Notes: a model not told the origin generated them from the sequence alone. Positions 11,809-23,399 are shown, counted from the first letter of the stretch. The stretch is 64,000 bases of DNA from Kingdonia uniflora (GCA_014058105.1 JACGCM010002399.1:1650289-1714288); one strand, 5' to 3'. Program-made: numbers and translations.

Positions 11809-12967
11809 TAGGGCTGACAATGGGTCGGGTTTGGGGCGGGTGAAGTAATACCATCCCCATACCCGCCAAATTACCTTACCCCCAAACCTGCCCAATACCA
11901 TTTAACTTAAATGGGGAATACCCAAACCCGTCCATTTTAAATTTGCCTATACCAAACCCGCCCCAACACCCGTTTAAAAATCCATATGTTTGATAGTGTT
12001 ATTTAATGTTGTCAACAAAATCTAAGTTTTACAAGACTCTAAAGAAACATAGGTATTATTAATACACCAAAGATGGGATGCGATTCAGACAAGAAAAAGA
12101 AAAACATTTGACATCATAACATTGGTGTGAGGTTTGATGAAAGCTATTTTTTAAGAAAATTGTTGAAAATGAAAGTTAGTTTGGTGAAGAATGTTGTTTT
12201 GGGTTTGAAATTGAATTGAGTCTCATACCGATTGTAATAATGGAGTACATAGATGAAGATGAATACTGGTACATAGATGCTCAGAATTGGTAAGAAATGA
12301 AATGAGTCACCAATTGAGTGAAAAAGAGAAATGAGGTTTGAAGAATTTCAACTAAAAACTAAAAATTTACAATCTTTTTAATGAAAACAAGTAGTAGTAG
12401 TAATCAAAAGGGATGAGAATACCAATTGATTCAGAAAAAGAGAATGGATACCTTTCAAACAAAGATCTCTTCTTTTACTTCTTCTCTTCTTTGTTTTGAT
12501 CTCTGAGGAAAGAAAGAAAGAGAAATTCAAAATCTTCTTATTAGAAGAAGAATGTGAGTTTCATCATAGATCTAATAAAATCAGAACTCTCACTTGACTT
12601 GAGCTACAAATAAAAGTTAGTTTGGTGAAGAATATTATTTCAAGGTTGAAATGAAGAGAAGCTGAAGACAGAGCATAGGAGGCTGGAGGTCGAAATGAAG
12701 ATAGGAGAAGAGACATGATGCTGGACTTAACTAACATGTCTTTAGGATTAGGTTTAACTTAAGGGTATTCAAGTCATATCCTTTATAACTGGGTTGGGTA
12801 ATGGGGCCCCATTTATTTGAGCCTAAAACCATTCCCGCCCCAATAAATAAATGCGGTTTTTATTAAAGCCAAACCCGCCCCATACCTGCTATAGTCAAAC
12901 CAAACCCGCCTCATTAAGGGTGGAGCGGGGCGAGGATCTAGTGGGGAGGGTTAAATTGCCAGCCCTA
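11809..12967. mobile_element. hAT-type non-autonomous element (MITE)
   Basis: Terminal inverted repeats TAGGGCTGACAAT and (inverted) TAGGGCTGGCAAT bound 1159 bp, flanked by 8-bp duplications catctctt (11801-11808) and tatctctt (12968-12975). Subterminal GC-rich motifs (GGGTCGGGTT, CCCGCCCC) recur at both ends in an otherwise AT-rich body. No transposase is visible. An 8-bp duplication and the TAGGG terminus fit the hAT superfamily. It is inserted in the intron between aORF-1 and aORF-2 of the Tat element. Confidence 0.88.
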
Positions 12968-13068
12968 TATCTCTTAGCTGTCCGAAATTTATCCTACAAA
13001 GCAATATTCCATACAATTACAATTTTCCAAATCACAAAAAAAAAAACACTACCAAACTCTAACAAACT

Positions 13069-15627
13069 TCACTCTGCCTTCTCATTGTCTTTCCCCCGCT
13101 TCTCTAGATCAGTTTCGGGAGAGACCGAATTCAACCCTATTACAACAACTCCATCAGCAGGGACCCCCTCTTCTCTTTCGTCCTCTTCGACGTTGGTACC
13201 AGCCATAATGGCTTTGCGGTAAGCTTTTGTGTACCCCACTACAAGGAGTTGGCGCCCGAGTCTATCACGTTAAACTGCAACATCATCCATATTCTTCTGT
13301 GCCTCCTCTGTCAGCTCACTTATCAACAACTTCTACGTAGCCTTCATAGCAACCAATCGCTCCCCCTCCAGAGCTAAGTCAGGCTTAAGTCGAGATACCT
13401 TCTTCTAGAGCTCGACTTTCCCATTTTCGAGCTCAGCTTTTCCCTCCTCGGTCCTGAGGCTGATCCCCATCAACAAACAAACAGTTTACGAAAAAGTCAA
13501 ACATATTTTCAGCTCGAATCCAAATACAAGGTTTAGAAATAAAAAGTCATCAACTTACCATTTTGCTCAATTCCAACTGTGCGGAGGCACTCAGCTCCTC
13601 AGCACCCTTGCGAGCTACAAGTCTCAGCCTGTTCTCTATAGCTCGTAGCTCATCTTTATCAGCAGGTCGACTCTCTACGACCTTTTCTCCCATCACTTTA
13701 GCAAGAGGAACTACCCTCTTCTTTTTTGTATCCCCTTCGACCTCCCCACTACCCATGGTTCCAGAGGCTGAGCCACGCTTCCTAGTTTTCTTCTTTGGGA
13801 ATTTTAGAGCTAGCTTGCTCGAATTGGTCACTTCCAGAATATCCCCCAAATCCATTTCTGAAGTTCTCGATAACACCGAATGCTTCTCTCCGTCCACTCC
13901 TCTCTTCTTGCTGGCTCGAGCTCCCATCATTGGTCACTTCGCCTGAGACTTTTGTACCTTCTCTAACCTACTATTAGCTCTTTAATTTTTATTGATGCCG
14001 AGCTCCTTCAGAACTATCTCGAGCTCAGTACCTTCCTGAGCAACATTATCTAACAATGATTCCTTTCTTGTCACCTTAGAACGAGGACCTACAAAAATAA
14101 TACAACACATTGTCAAACCACAGAACAGCCATCACTCATCTATCAGTTCGATATTATATATTATTACTTACTTTTCTTTAAAGTTCTATACAAAAGTTCC
14201 ATTGGTTCTTTGTCCTCTCTCTAAAAGCACTCACCTTTCACCCATATCACATTATCATTCTATTCTCGACCTACAGAATTCAGACAGAAGAAAGTGGTCA
14301 AGATAAGCTCAAACAGAAATACGCACCCTCAGTTGTAGCATAGTATTTCACAGTGAAATACTGCAAAACATCCGTAGGAGTTATTCTCCCCTCCACCTCG
14401 TTCTCCTCTTACAATCTATTCAAAGTCTCACAATCATTGATCACCTCCCACATGTTCCCATTTAGTTGGGAAGGACAAGTCTCTATGGTATTCATTATAT
14501 CTTTAGCGAGATTGCTAAGGGGCAACCTCAATCCATACTCCAACTGGGATAGATAACACAAAAATCCCTGGCCCAGGTCGCCTTTGACAATCCTATCAAA
14601 ATACTCGAAAGAAATCGATTCCTCCACTCCACTCCCCTATCCCATTTTTCCTTTTCCAAGTCAGGCAATAAGAAGAAATGCTCTTCTCCAGATGATACAA
14701 TGCAACCTCTAAATGACGTACCAGCGCGTTCGACAACATTGCCTTGTTTTCCACCTATAATAGCTTTAGCTTCACAAAACACTTTAAAAACATCAGAGTT
14801 CAGAGGGTATGATAATAATTTACCAAGGAAATCTGGAAATTGAACAAGTACTACTTCGTCCTCCCTATCAGACTCTATATTTTCATATTCAACATTATCA
14901 GACTCAATTGTACGACCAGAGGTCGGCGTCTCCATATCAGGTGAAGTCCTTATTTCAATAATATGCTTACAGATGAGGTTTGATTATATAACAGATATTC
15001 CTCACGCCTAACCTACATATAGGTCCAGGTATTCTATCAACTTATCATTATCCTTTATCTATACACATCCATGCACACATCTACCATATCCATCATACAT
15101 ATACATATCTCATATAGATATATCTTTTTATACATAAATCAAATAAATTTTTATAGGTTACTATAAATGGCCAGTTTTCAAATTTTAAAAACCCTCAAAA
15201 TCATTCAAATCTCACATTCATAAAATCATAATTCGTTCACTAACCTTTATCGTCTGAATATGAATCTGAAGCAGCGCTAAATCCTTCTTTCACAACGCTG
15301 TTATGCAACTACCATCGTGTTTCTATCTCTACACCGTGAGCGATGATCACTCTCGTCTAATTTTACACGTGAATCTCTATAATTTTTCCTGTATTATTTC
15401 CCATTGTTATTCCATTTTTCTACAATTGATAACCATTTGAATAAGGAAAATGAACTATTATTTATACTTTTTCTCTCTAACTGCTGGCAGTTATTGGCTT
15501 CCACAATTAATATTTGACGTTTTACACCTTTTTGATGAAAACGCCTTCCAATAATTACCCGAGACTTATATTTTAATATATTCTCATCTCTCCTACCCAA
15601 ATCTCTCTTTGACCCTCCCACACTCAT
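13069..15627 (-). pseudogene. Antisense gene aORF-1 (plant-transposon-domain-like), copy 1
   Basis: There are four exons on the minus strand. Exon c (15245-15627) starts MSVGGSKRDLGRRDEN. Exon d (14172-14935 and slightly upstream) has FPDFLGKLLSYPLNSDVF, FLLPDLEKEKWDRGVE, FLCYLSQLEYGLRLPLSNL and QLNGNMWEVINDCETLN. Exon e (13559-14088) is basic and serine-rich (ALKFPKKKTRKRGSASG). Exon f (13069 to about 13475) is coiled-coil and ends at TGA 13069-13071. Donor and acceptor phases agree between exons d, e and f (AAAA|GT...AG|GTCC; AAAATG|GTAAG). The exon d core resembles the 'putative gypsy-type transposon' domain of plants (PF04195-like), judged by eye. Frameshift and stops make this copy inactive. 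Confidence 0.75.
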
Positions 15628-15924
15628 GATGACTCAATACCCACACGCAATCGAACTTTTACTGCAAAATTATACAAGAGATAAAAAATAAAGCTCACCC
15701 GCTTTTTCTATTCCTACTTCTGCTGCTTATAAAGCTACTGACGTCATTTCCTAAGATATCAAATTTCAAAATTCAAATTTTTTATTCACAATAGTTCCAA
15801 ACAACATTTTCAACATAACAGGGCAGATTCAGGTAAAACAATCTACCTACATTCAAATTATAGTTATTCGACCTCATTCAGTTTGCTCCTTCACATATAA
15901 TTACACATAAAACATCCCAGATGT

Positions 15925-16165
15925 CCTGGAGAGCCATACCAAATCATTTCACCCCCAGCTATCCTCACATCTTCTTCCTCGATCTCTTCCTTAGTAATTT
16001 GCCTCACAACTTATTTTCGAGTTGTATGCTCTATAATCACTTCACGGAATATCTTTGAGTAAAATATGGTACCCGATCTCCAGTTCCCCCACCCTTGCAT
16101 CTAAGCCTTCGAACTGAATTTTGAATTCAGGCAGATCTGAATTATAATCTAACAACCCAAAAATA
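15925..16165 (-). pseudogene. Antisense segment aORF-b, copy 1
   Basis: The minus strand encodes a conserved block matching 53930-54190 and 61513-61843. It reads QFEGLDARVGELEIGYH-like residues, then KEIFREVI-like, TTRK, VVRQITKEEIEEEDVRIAG. It is rich in acidic and basic residues and lies just upstream of aORF-1 on the same strand. Its role is unknown; it may be an upstream exon or a separate small gene. Confidence 0.55.
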
Positions 16166-16379
16166 TTCTCCCGCACTTCAGCAATCTTTATAGTTAGCCT
16201 TCCCTCTGCAGTATGGCAAACTCTCTCAAATCAGGTCCTCACCATATTCTCTTTTCTTCCTACTCTTTACATCATATTCCCAACATATTCATATACTTGT
16301 TCAAGATCACTTCAAATCCCTCACATTCCATATATATTATAATCTGTTTTCCATAACTGGAAACCCTAAGATTAAGATG

Positions 16380-16801
16380 TGATCCAGGAAGATCTGGGAA
16401 TATTGAAAGCTTAAGTAAAAGTTGTTATAACGAGCTTGAGAGTCGTTCGTTCCCATTGGAAATTTGGCCCAGAGCCATATTTCGTTCGAACGAGCTGAGA
16501 TTTCGTTCGAACGAGTTGACAACTTTCTAGGGTTTTAGACCAATTAGGCGTAAAGTCATTCGAAAGACTCCCTATTTCGTTCGAACGACTTTGGCGAAGT
16601 TTATGATTTTTAGGCGTTGTTTTGCCTCGAGATGCATTTTATTTTGTAAATTCAAATTCCTTCTATATAAAGGGGACTTAGGTTATTTTCTTTTCTTATG
16701 TTAGATCTAGAAAGAGTTCTGAGGAAGCCTAAGGTTTTTGGAGTGATTTTATTGTAATTACTTCATTTTTTAAGCAATTAAAGCTTTATTTTTCCCAATC
16801 A
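16380..16801 (+). repeat. 5' LTR of nested gypsy, with TTCGAA palindromes
   Basis: It begins TGATCCAGGAAGATC and ends near CCCAATCA. It contains CGTTCGAACGA boxes (about 16482, 16508, 16579), a spacer GTTGACAACTTTCTAGGGTT, and a TATA box (CTATATAAAGG, about 16672). The primer site expected after the LTR is not recognisable, because the downstream sequence repeats an LTR-internal motif (GATTTTATTGTAATTACTT). Confidence 0.8.
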
Positions 16802-16852
16802 ATTGGTGATTTTATTGTAATTACTTCTACTGTAGAGGAGTTAGTAGAACAA

Positions 16853-18165
16853 TTGTGTCTCACAAACCTCGTAAAAGATTCTACTTCGGTGAAACGGCGT
16901 GGCCGCTCGAAGAAGAAAGGGGTTATGGAAGTAGATGGAGGCGACGATTTTGCAGAGATCGATAGTGATTCTTGTAAGGCCGAATCCGACAAGGAGCAAT
17001 CGTGTATTAGTAAGTCATCAAATCATATTCGTAAACTTTGTATCAATTTTAAGATTAAAATTTTGGTATTCGACGGTTCGATCGATGCCGAGAAGTTGGA
17101 TGATTGGTTAGATAGGTTAGAAACTTATTTTTCCATTTATGAATACTCTAATGCTCAGCAAATATGCTTTGCTACGTTGAAATTCCCAAGTTATGCACTC
17201 ACGTGGTGGAAATCTTATCGGAAATGATAGATGTAGGAGATTTGGGTTGGAAAGAATTCAAGGTATTAGTGCGAAAGCAGCTTTATCCGATTGGGTATGA
17301 GCAATAGAGATGGTATAAATGGCACAATTTTTGCCAACAGTTTGAGCAATCCGTACAGGATTACACTACGGCGTTTCATAACCAAGCTTTGGTTTTAGAC
17401 ATTGATATAGACGAGTATGAGGTGTTCATGAAGTACACAGAGGATTTGTCAGAGTCCATTAAAAGAGAGTTGGAGCTCTTTATTATGGCCAATATCGAGG
17501 ACGCTACCATGAAAGTAATTGCTATTGAAGGTAAGTACTTGATGAGTGACAAAGAAGACGACAAGATCAAGTCGGGGTACAAGTTAAGTTGGAAAAATGA
17601 GCATAAGGGAGAGGCCAAATGAGAGGGGTCTTCATCCAAAGAGTTTCATTATAATCATTCTAAGGCGAGTGGGCATATTTCAGATTATTGTTGGAAACTT
17701 CACCTGGAGCTTAGGCCGAAGGAGGAGAAGAACAAGATAGAGAGATATGCACTAGCTGCAAAGGTTGTTGACCTCCCAGATTTAGATAAACCGAATCCTA
17801 AACTTACACTTATGTTTCAGTGGAATTTGGCTACTGAGGAAGAGAGTCGGGAAAAACTTTTTTATGTTAATATTCAGGTAAAGTAGAGTTTAGTCGAGGC
17901 CATTATGGATTTGGGTAGTCAGAAACATTTGATTTCTGAGACGTTGGTGAAGAATATAGGTTTGATGACTACAGCTCATCCTAAGTCTCATGGTTTGGGG
18001 TGGATTCAGAAAGATACAGATTTGAGGATCACAAAGCAGTATACTTTCAAGTTTGTGATCATAGAAAGATTTAGTAACGAGGTGACTTGTGAGGTGGTTC
18101 CTTTGGAGGTGTGTCAGGTCATCTTGGGTAGCCCGTATCTTTGGGACCGAGATACGATTCATTAG
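16853..18165 (+). pseudogene. Nested gypsy gag and protease remnant
   Basis: The gag core is clear: VFDGSIDAEKLDDWLDRLE, TYFSIYEYSNAQQICFATLK and ALTWWKSY, then (17389-17622) LVLDIDIDEYEVFMKYTEDL. A protease-like segment (17905-18165) reads VEAIMDLGSQKHLISETLV and VCQVILGSPYLWDRD. The family active site D(T/S)G is replaced by DLG. Stops at 17226 (TGA), 17620 (TGA), 17884 (TAG) and 18163 (TAG) break it. The order gag-protease and these motifs place it in Ty3/gypsy. Confidence 0.82.
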
Positions 18166-18379
18166 CGTAGAGCTCGCAAGTATCGTCTTGTGAAGGAGGG
18201 AAAGGTATTCCATGTCAATGCTTGTAAGGAGCATGTTATTATGTCTAATCTCGTAATGGTGACTCAAGTGAAGTGGTTGGTTAATGCAAGCAACAAGTTT
18301 TGCGTTATTGGTGCGACCGGTTTTGGAGGGTACGTTGGCGAGAGTGTTGTCTCCAATGACAACATTTTTTAAGCAACAA

Positions 18380-18691
18380 ACCAACTTGGGGAAGTTGTAA
18401 GAGGAGGTTTTGGTACATACTGATCACAAACCATTATAATTTCTTGCTACACAGTTCAAGCTGCAGCAAGCCCGCCGGATGAAGGGGATGACGTATCTCC
18501 AATAATTGCCCTTGATTATGTTGTATAAGAAGGGAGTAAACAAAAATTTGGCTGATAGGTTATCCCGATCCCCATTACCCACTACTTCCGCTATGTTGGT
18601 TTCTATGCAGATACAACCTTTTGTTACATTTGTTACATCAGGATATGTTACCGGATATGAGGATCCTAAGGGGCGTAGTGTGTTGCGCTAA
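18380..18691 (+). pseudogene. RNase H C-terminal remnant of nested gypsy
   Basis: TDHKPL-like residues (about 18419), FKLQQAR, MTYLQ, LIMLYKKGVNKNLADRLSRSP are the usual end of a gypsy RNase H domain. The sequence jumps here directly from the protease region, so about 2 kb of pol was deleted. No integrase follows, and the 3' LTR starts 170 bp later. Confidence 0.75.
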
Positions 18692-18861
18692 AAGTTGCTG
18701 CCAATTAAGACGTGTGGTGGTATTGAGTCATTTCGAGTTGGAAAGAAGGGTCAGCTACCTAGTACATCAAAATGGTACAGCAGGGTACTGTGCAATGCCG
18801 CATTCCCACCTCTCCAGTTCTCGCTTGAGCGGGTGCTCAAGGCTCTTAAATGGGGGAGCCA

Positions 18862-19320
18862 TGATCCAGGAGGATCTAGGAATATTAAAAGTTTAAGTAA
18901 AAGTCGTTCGAACGAGCTTGAGAGTCGTTCGAACGAGCTTGAGAGTCGTTCGAACGACTCCCATTTTCGTTCGAACGACCTTTGTCATCCCTACTAGAAA
19001 TTTGACCCAGAGGCATATTTTATTCGAACGAGTTGACAACTTTCTAAGGTTTTAGACCAATTAGGCGTAAAGTCGTTTGAATTACTTCCTATTTCGTTCG
19101 AACGACTTTGGCGGTATTTGTGATTTTTAGGTGTTATTTTGCCTTGAGATGCGTTCTATTTTGTAATTTCGAGTTCCCCCTATATAAATGGGACTTAAGT
19201 TATTTTCTTTTCTTATGTTAGATTTAGAAAGAGTTCTGAGGAGGCCTAGGGTGTTTGGAGTAATTTTCTTGTAATTACTTCATTTTTTAAGCAATTGAAG
19301 CTTTATTTTTCCTAATCAAT
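18862..19320 (+). repeat. 3' LTR of nested gypsy, with expanded palindromes
   Basis: It matches 16380-16801 but carries more TCGTTCGAACGA boxes, including direct repeats of a roughly 20-bp unit (GAGCTTGAGAGTCGTTCGAA) at about 18908-18955. TATA box CTATATAAATG lies near 19182. Confidence 0.8.
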
Positions 19321-19375
19321 TGGCGTTCTTCATACTTTTCAGCTAACTAGATCTTCTCAATCTTATTATGGATTA

Positions 19376-20129
19376 AGGTGGAAAGTTATTTAAACATATC
19401 TGTACGCATCGACCTCTTGGAATTTGTCTATTCATATTTTGACCTATTCCTTACAGTCTTCCCTCATATATAACATTCGCAGACAAAATCTTCATAAGCT
19501 CAAATTTTCAATTTCTACGTATTCTATAGCTAAAAGGATATTCTATTCCATGATTCTTGAATTTTTAGTTCGACACATTTTTACTTACATGTACACATTT
19601 TTCAACTTAACATATATTTTTCACAGTTTGAATGAATAAAACTTCATTTTTTAATTTGACTTCGTAATCTTAAATTCTCATCATCTAATATACCCATTTA
19701 CATTTCTTCTAGCTTGATTTCAGTAAGATCAACTACTTCTACCTATCAAAATAGGTTTTGCATAAATGATTTTTTTATTAGCTCGAATATCAATTACAGA
19801 GTACTTTACAGATAACAAGTTTTTAGATATTATTACAGATCATTCTACATGCTTTATTTCAATTTTTGACATTATCTAAAATTAGAGAATCTTCTGAAAA
19901 AAAGTTAGAACTGGAAATCACTGAACCCGATCCTTCCTTCACACTATTTACTTTGACAAGAAACTGAGGAAGCAAAAGTGCCAGTCCTTGAACCAACCCT
20001 TAGCGACAGAACCTTCTTTGTGGTAAGAGAAGATGACAGTGTAACAGAGAAACTTCCAATCCCCATGTCCCTCCTCCACCACCATCGTCTTCTCCTCCAT
20101 AACCCTCACTGACTAAGACTTGGTAGAGA
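19376..20129. other. Non-coding part of Tat copy 1 antisense block
   Basis: This segment aligns, inverted, with 52980-53790 in copy 2. It holds one unit of the 27-bp motif (TACTTTACAGATAACAAG, about 19803) that is expanded in copy 2. I see no coding capacity. Confidence 0.6.
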
Positions 20130-20470
20130 TTAATGGGAGTCCTACCTCAGAACCTAGTCCCTCGTAGGATACCGGCAGTAATGCCTCGCATGTACGCCGG
20201 CCTTCACATCTGTCTCCTCAACCTTGTCCTTCGCAAGGATGCGGAGACATCTCCAACGCTACTCGCCTATTAGAACAACGTAATGAAACCTCAATATATG
20301 ATAAAAATCATCTTCAGCTTTAGCCGCCTCACCTTCCGACATCCCATAGTACGTCGGTTATACGGGAATGGGCGTAGGTATTTCAAGCGACTGGTCCCCA
20401 AAATAACGTAACTTTAACCTCTGTATTTCAGCAGACACTCTCTCTTCTTGAACTATTCACTGGGTTTTTA
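20130..20470 (-). pseudogene. Antisense segment aORF-a, copy 1
   Basis: Minus-strand homologue of 60267-60560. Readable parts include LKLRYFGDQSLEIPTPIPV and GMSEGEAAKAE. The start codon is changed (ATGTAAAAACCCAGTG), and stops are present. It lies about 330 bp inside the 3' LTR and, on the minus strand, would be the first coding block. Confidence 0.55.
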
Positions 20471-20787
20471 CATTATTACTCGAAAATTACAAAGAATATT
20501 ACAACCATAACGTACTTTTCCAGAAAGTCCAGTACAAGTACTATTTATATCAAAATTATATTTAATGCGCATGTACATTTCCAAAGCAGTTGTCATTCAA
20601 AGCAAAGCCATTCTCAGATCCCCAAGCGTCAAGTACATCAATCCTTTCCATTTCAGAAATGCCAGACCTCTATAAATACTGAGTACCCACCCAATCAAAT
20701 TCTCATCAATACATCATATCTTTTTAACTTCCAATACCAATAGTACACATGTTTTTTCTCAACCAAAGCCACTCGTACTTTCAGTTA

Positions 20788-20799
20788 CGAGGGGGTAAT
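20788..20799 (+). other. Polypurine tract
   Basis: ACGAGGGGGTAA lies directly before the 3' LTR start TGTAGGG. The same tract, inverted (GCCCCCTCG), adjoins the LTRs at 52290 and 59939, which fixes their orientation. Confidence 0.85.
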
Positions 20800-21382
20800 T
20801 GTAGGGACCTATCCCTCGACCTAGTCCAAATTCGAACTACCTTAGTATCAAACTCAAGCATTTCATACATGACATAAACAATTAACATGGCCACCTAGAT
20901 CACGAATTGATAATGAGCGTAGATCGAGTACTACAGAAAATATGAACAATTCAAAGATACTTGTCTCCCATGAACTAAGCAGTTACACAATTAACTACAA
21001 CTTACCTCATGATTCGGAGAACGTGCTTCAGTACAATAACGAGCTGCGGGTGAGGTCTATATAAAAAAAAAGTTCCAGAAGAGATAGGGACCCTAAATTC
21101 TAATGCATGAATTTCTAGATTCTAAACGCTACAAAACTTCTTATTTCAAGATTAAATATTTCTAGTTCGAGAGATCATTTGTAATAAGATATCAGCCTCA
21201 AGCAATAAAAAATACTATTACTAAAACCCTCAACTCAAGGTCAAGGTTTTTTTACCTATTCAAAGGTTTTTTACGCTAAATCACCTATGTCATTTCTTGC
21301 TTTACATTAGTTTTTGTCACAGGTACATTTGGTGTAAGAGCTAATTTCGAGCCATTTTAAGCTGTGAAATTAGGCCATTACA
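20800..21382 (+). repeat. 3' LTR of Tat copy 1
   Basis: The 583-bp LTR runs from TGTAGGGACC to CCATTACA, with TATA box (CTATATAAAAA) near 21057. The GTAAC target duplication follows at 21383-21387. Confidence 0.93.
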
Positions 21383-21978
21383 GTAACCATTATGAACAAT
21401 GACATGATTTGTTTACAGAAAACATCAGCTCATCTCTTACAATTGTAATATTAGGAGATGAAAATGAAAATAGTAGCAAGATAAATTGAAGATTATATTG
21501 GGAGGTGAGAGAACTCAGAGAAGAGGAATAGTTCTGGAGGATGGTGGAGTCGTAGAGAAGATGTAAAGTTTGGTAGCTTCGTTTATTGAGTTATTAACCA
21601 AATAAAGTAACCATAATCACAGGATAAACAGGAGAGATACTTGTGTTACACTATTGCCCTCACTTTTAAGTGGAATTGCATTGCCAACTCACCCTATTTG
21701 GTACTCTCCTTGGAGAGAGATATGTGAGGAACTCTAGAATTTGATGGATTTGTGAGGAGAACCCTCTATCCTTTAAATTAATCAAACTTGGTAGAGAAGT
21801 ATAGATAGATAGATAGACTATATCCCATCTTCTCCAACTAAGTCCTCCGTATTAGTTGTTGGGAAACAAACCATGATACAACTTTTAAAGTACGTTTGGG
21901 GGAAATTAGGCTCAAGGCGAGTCCTGCTGTCAATAGGAATGGCAGGAAGTATAAACATATTTTCCAAAACTACTTGTT
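21383..21978. other. GTAAC duplication and gene-free spacer
   Basis: The first five bases are the right target duplication of Tat copy 1. The rest is anonymous sequence with a GATA-type microsatellite (TAGATAGATAGATAGAC, about 21803). I see no gene. It ends at the copia LTR. Confidence 0.6.
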
Positions 21979-23399
21979 GTATCTAAAATTCTATGTGCTC
22001 GTATTTAATGTATTTCGATAAATTAGGTCAAAACAATTCCTATTAATCAATGATCTATGATTAAACAGAAACAATCAAAAGTAAAGACAAGGAATTAAAA
22101 GACACATGCAATTATTCACCCAGAAGAAACTCTCTACACGAGAGAAAAACCACAGGTCGTTGTCGATGTAATCGACAACCAAAAATCAGCTAATCAAAAA
22201 GGGTTTAATCTGAATTACACTTATAGACTCGATAACCTCGTCTTATGATTATCTCTCTTCTGACTAAAGCTTCACGCCAAATCTTCTTATCTTCTCGCAA
22301 CAACCCTTCTTGATCTCACACAAAGAATCTTCTTCTATTCTCGCAGCAACCTTTCTTCATCTCATACCAAGAATCCCTCTTCTTGAATCGCTCTTGAACA
22401 ATATGCAGGAAGTATTGTAAAACTAACTCAACATCAATCTCAGGATTAGAAGATGCTTGATTGATATTGAATTCGCACTTTCTGATAAAGGAGTTGGGGC
22501 TTTTCAAAAAATAAACATTTTTCCAAAATCAAAACAAGTGGGAGAGAAAAAATAGGGTTTGCTTAAATAGTAAACCAATTTCTTTAGAGAATCGTTCGAA
22601 CGAGACCTAATGTCGTTAGAACAACTTACGACTAATTTGGTCTAAAGCCCTATAAAGTTGACAATTTGTTCGAACGACAGGAAGGCTCGTTCGAACGACA
22701 ATTGTCTATGGGTCAAATTTCCAGGGGACATGTCAACTCGTTCGAACGACATGAAAACTCGTTCGAACGACAATTACATATAAAAACCCCTCCTTTTATC
22801 AGTGAGTTCTTCTTACCTTCTGTCCAGTGATCTTCATTTTGTCAGTGTCTTCGACTGAGACAACCACGAGACTCCACAAACAAGAAATGTGACAAATAAA
22901 ACCTTTTAGTATCGATCTTTAAAAATTGTGTTGTGAGCCTTGTGACCATAAAAGTTCTATTTGTTTGACTGCCTTAAAGTTCAAACTTCTCGAAACATTA
23001 AACGGTGAAAGTAATGTTTTATGTAGTGATTATTGTATTGGCATGCCACTTTTGTTGAATAGTTAGAGTATCTCCAATAGAGGTTAGTGGGAGTAGAAAT
23101 TTTTATACTCACCCCTTAAATCCTATTCAACAGGCGAGTTGAAATGAAAATTCCCACTCCCACTCGCCAGAAGAAAAGAAAAAAAATCGCACACTTTAGG
23201 AAAAAACCTCCATTCGCTATAGGCGCCTATCGTAAAGGCGCGCGGCTTTCCAATGGGCGCCTACAATTAAATAATGCATACTTTTGGTTTAAAAACCCAA
23301 CTTTTTATCTTAAAAATTTGGGCGCCCTTGGTACAGGTGTCTACTCATTCTTATTTTTTAAACCCCTCTCTCTTATAAGGTGGCAAAATTTTAACCACA
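21979..23399 (-). repeat. 3' LTR of copia element
   Basis: About 1.42 kb. On the minus strand it starts TGTGGTTAAAATTTTGCC and ends near GATACA. The U3 start has several GGCGCC palindromes (about 23222-23320). A cluster of TTCGAA palindromes lies at 22590-22770, and the TATA-like TATTTAAG (minus) is near 22562. It pairs with 31859-33384. Confidence 0.9.

Larger units (their letters stand above)
16380..19375 (+). mobile_element. Nested, internally deleted gypsy element
   Basis: Two direct LTR-like repeats (16380 to about 16801 and 18862 to about 19320), both starting TGATCCAGGA, surround gag, a protease remnant and the last part of RNase H. RT, integrase and most of RNase H are missing, so it is a non-autonomous derivative. 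A purine tract (ATGGGGGAGCC) precedes the 3' LTR. The element interrupts the antisense block of Tat copy 1: the host sequence CCCTAA at 16365 resumes at about GGAAAGTTATTT (19380), as shown by the uninterrupted copy at 53740-53830. GATTAAG occurs on both sides and may be the decayed target duplication. The 3' boundary is uncertain by some 50 bp. Confidence 0.82.
2937..21382 (+). mobile_element. Tat-type Ty3/gypsy retrotransposon, copy 1
   Basis: This is a complete but dead element of about 18.4 kb. In order it has the 5' LTR, TGGCGCC-type primer site, gag, protease, RT, RNase H, archaeal-type RNase H, integrase, a tandem array, a long antisense gene block, the polypurine tract and the 3' LTR, all flanked by GTAAC duplications. 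The dual RNase H and antisense cargo are features known from the Tat lineage. The body is inflated by two later insertions, a hAT MITE (11809-12967) and a deleted gypsy element (16380 to about 19375). Without these it would be about 14.3 kb. The two LTRs differ at roughly one site in ten by eye, so the insertion is old. Partial copies of the family occur at 51689-64000. Confidence 0.93.

Noticed and set aside
13563..13946. 127-codon plus-strand ORF over the antisense exon e
   Set aside because: It is the complement of the conserved basic exon e of aORF-1, and the plus-strand reading is not conserved in copy 2.
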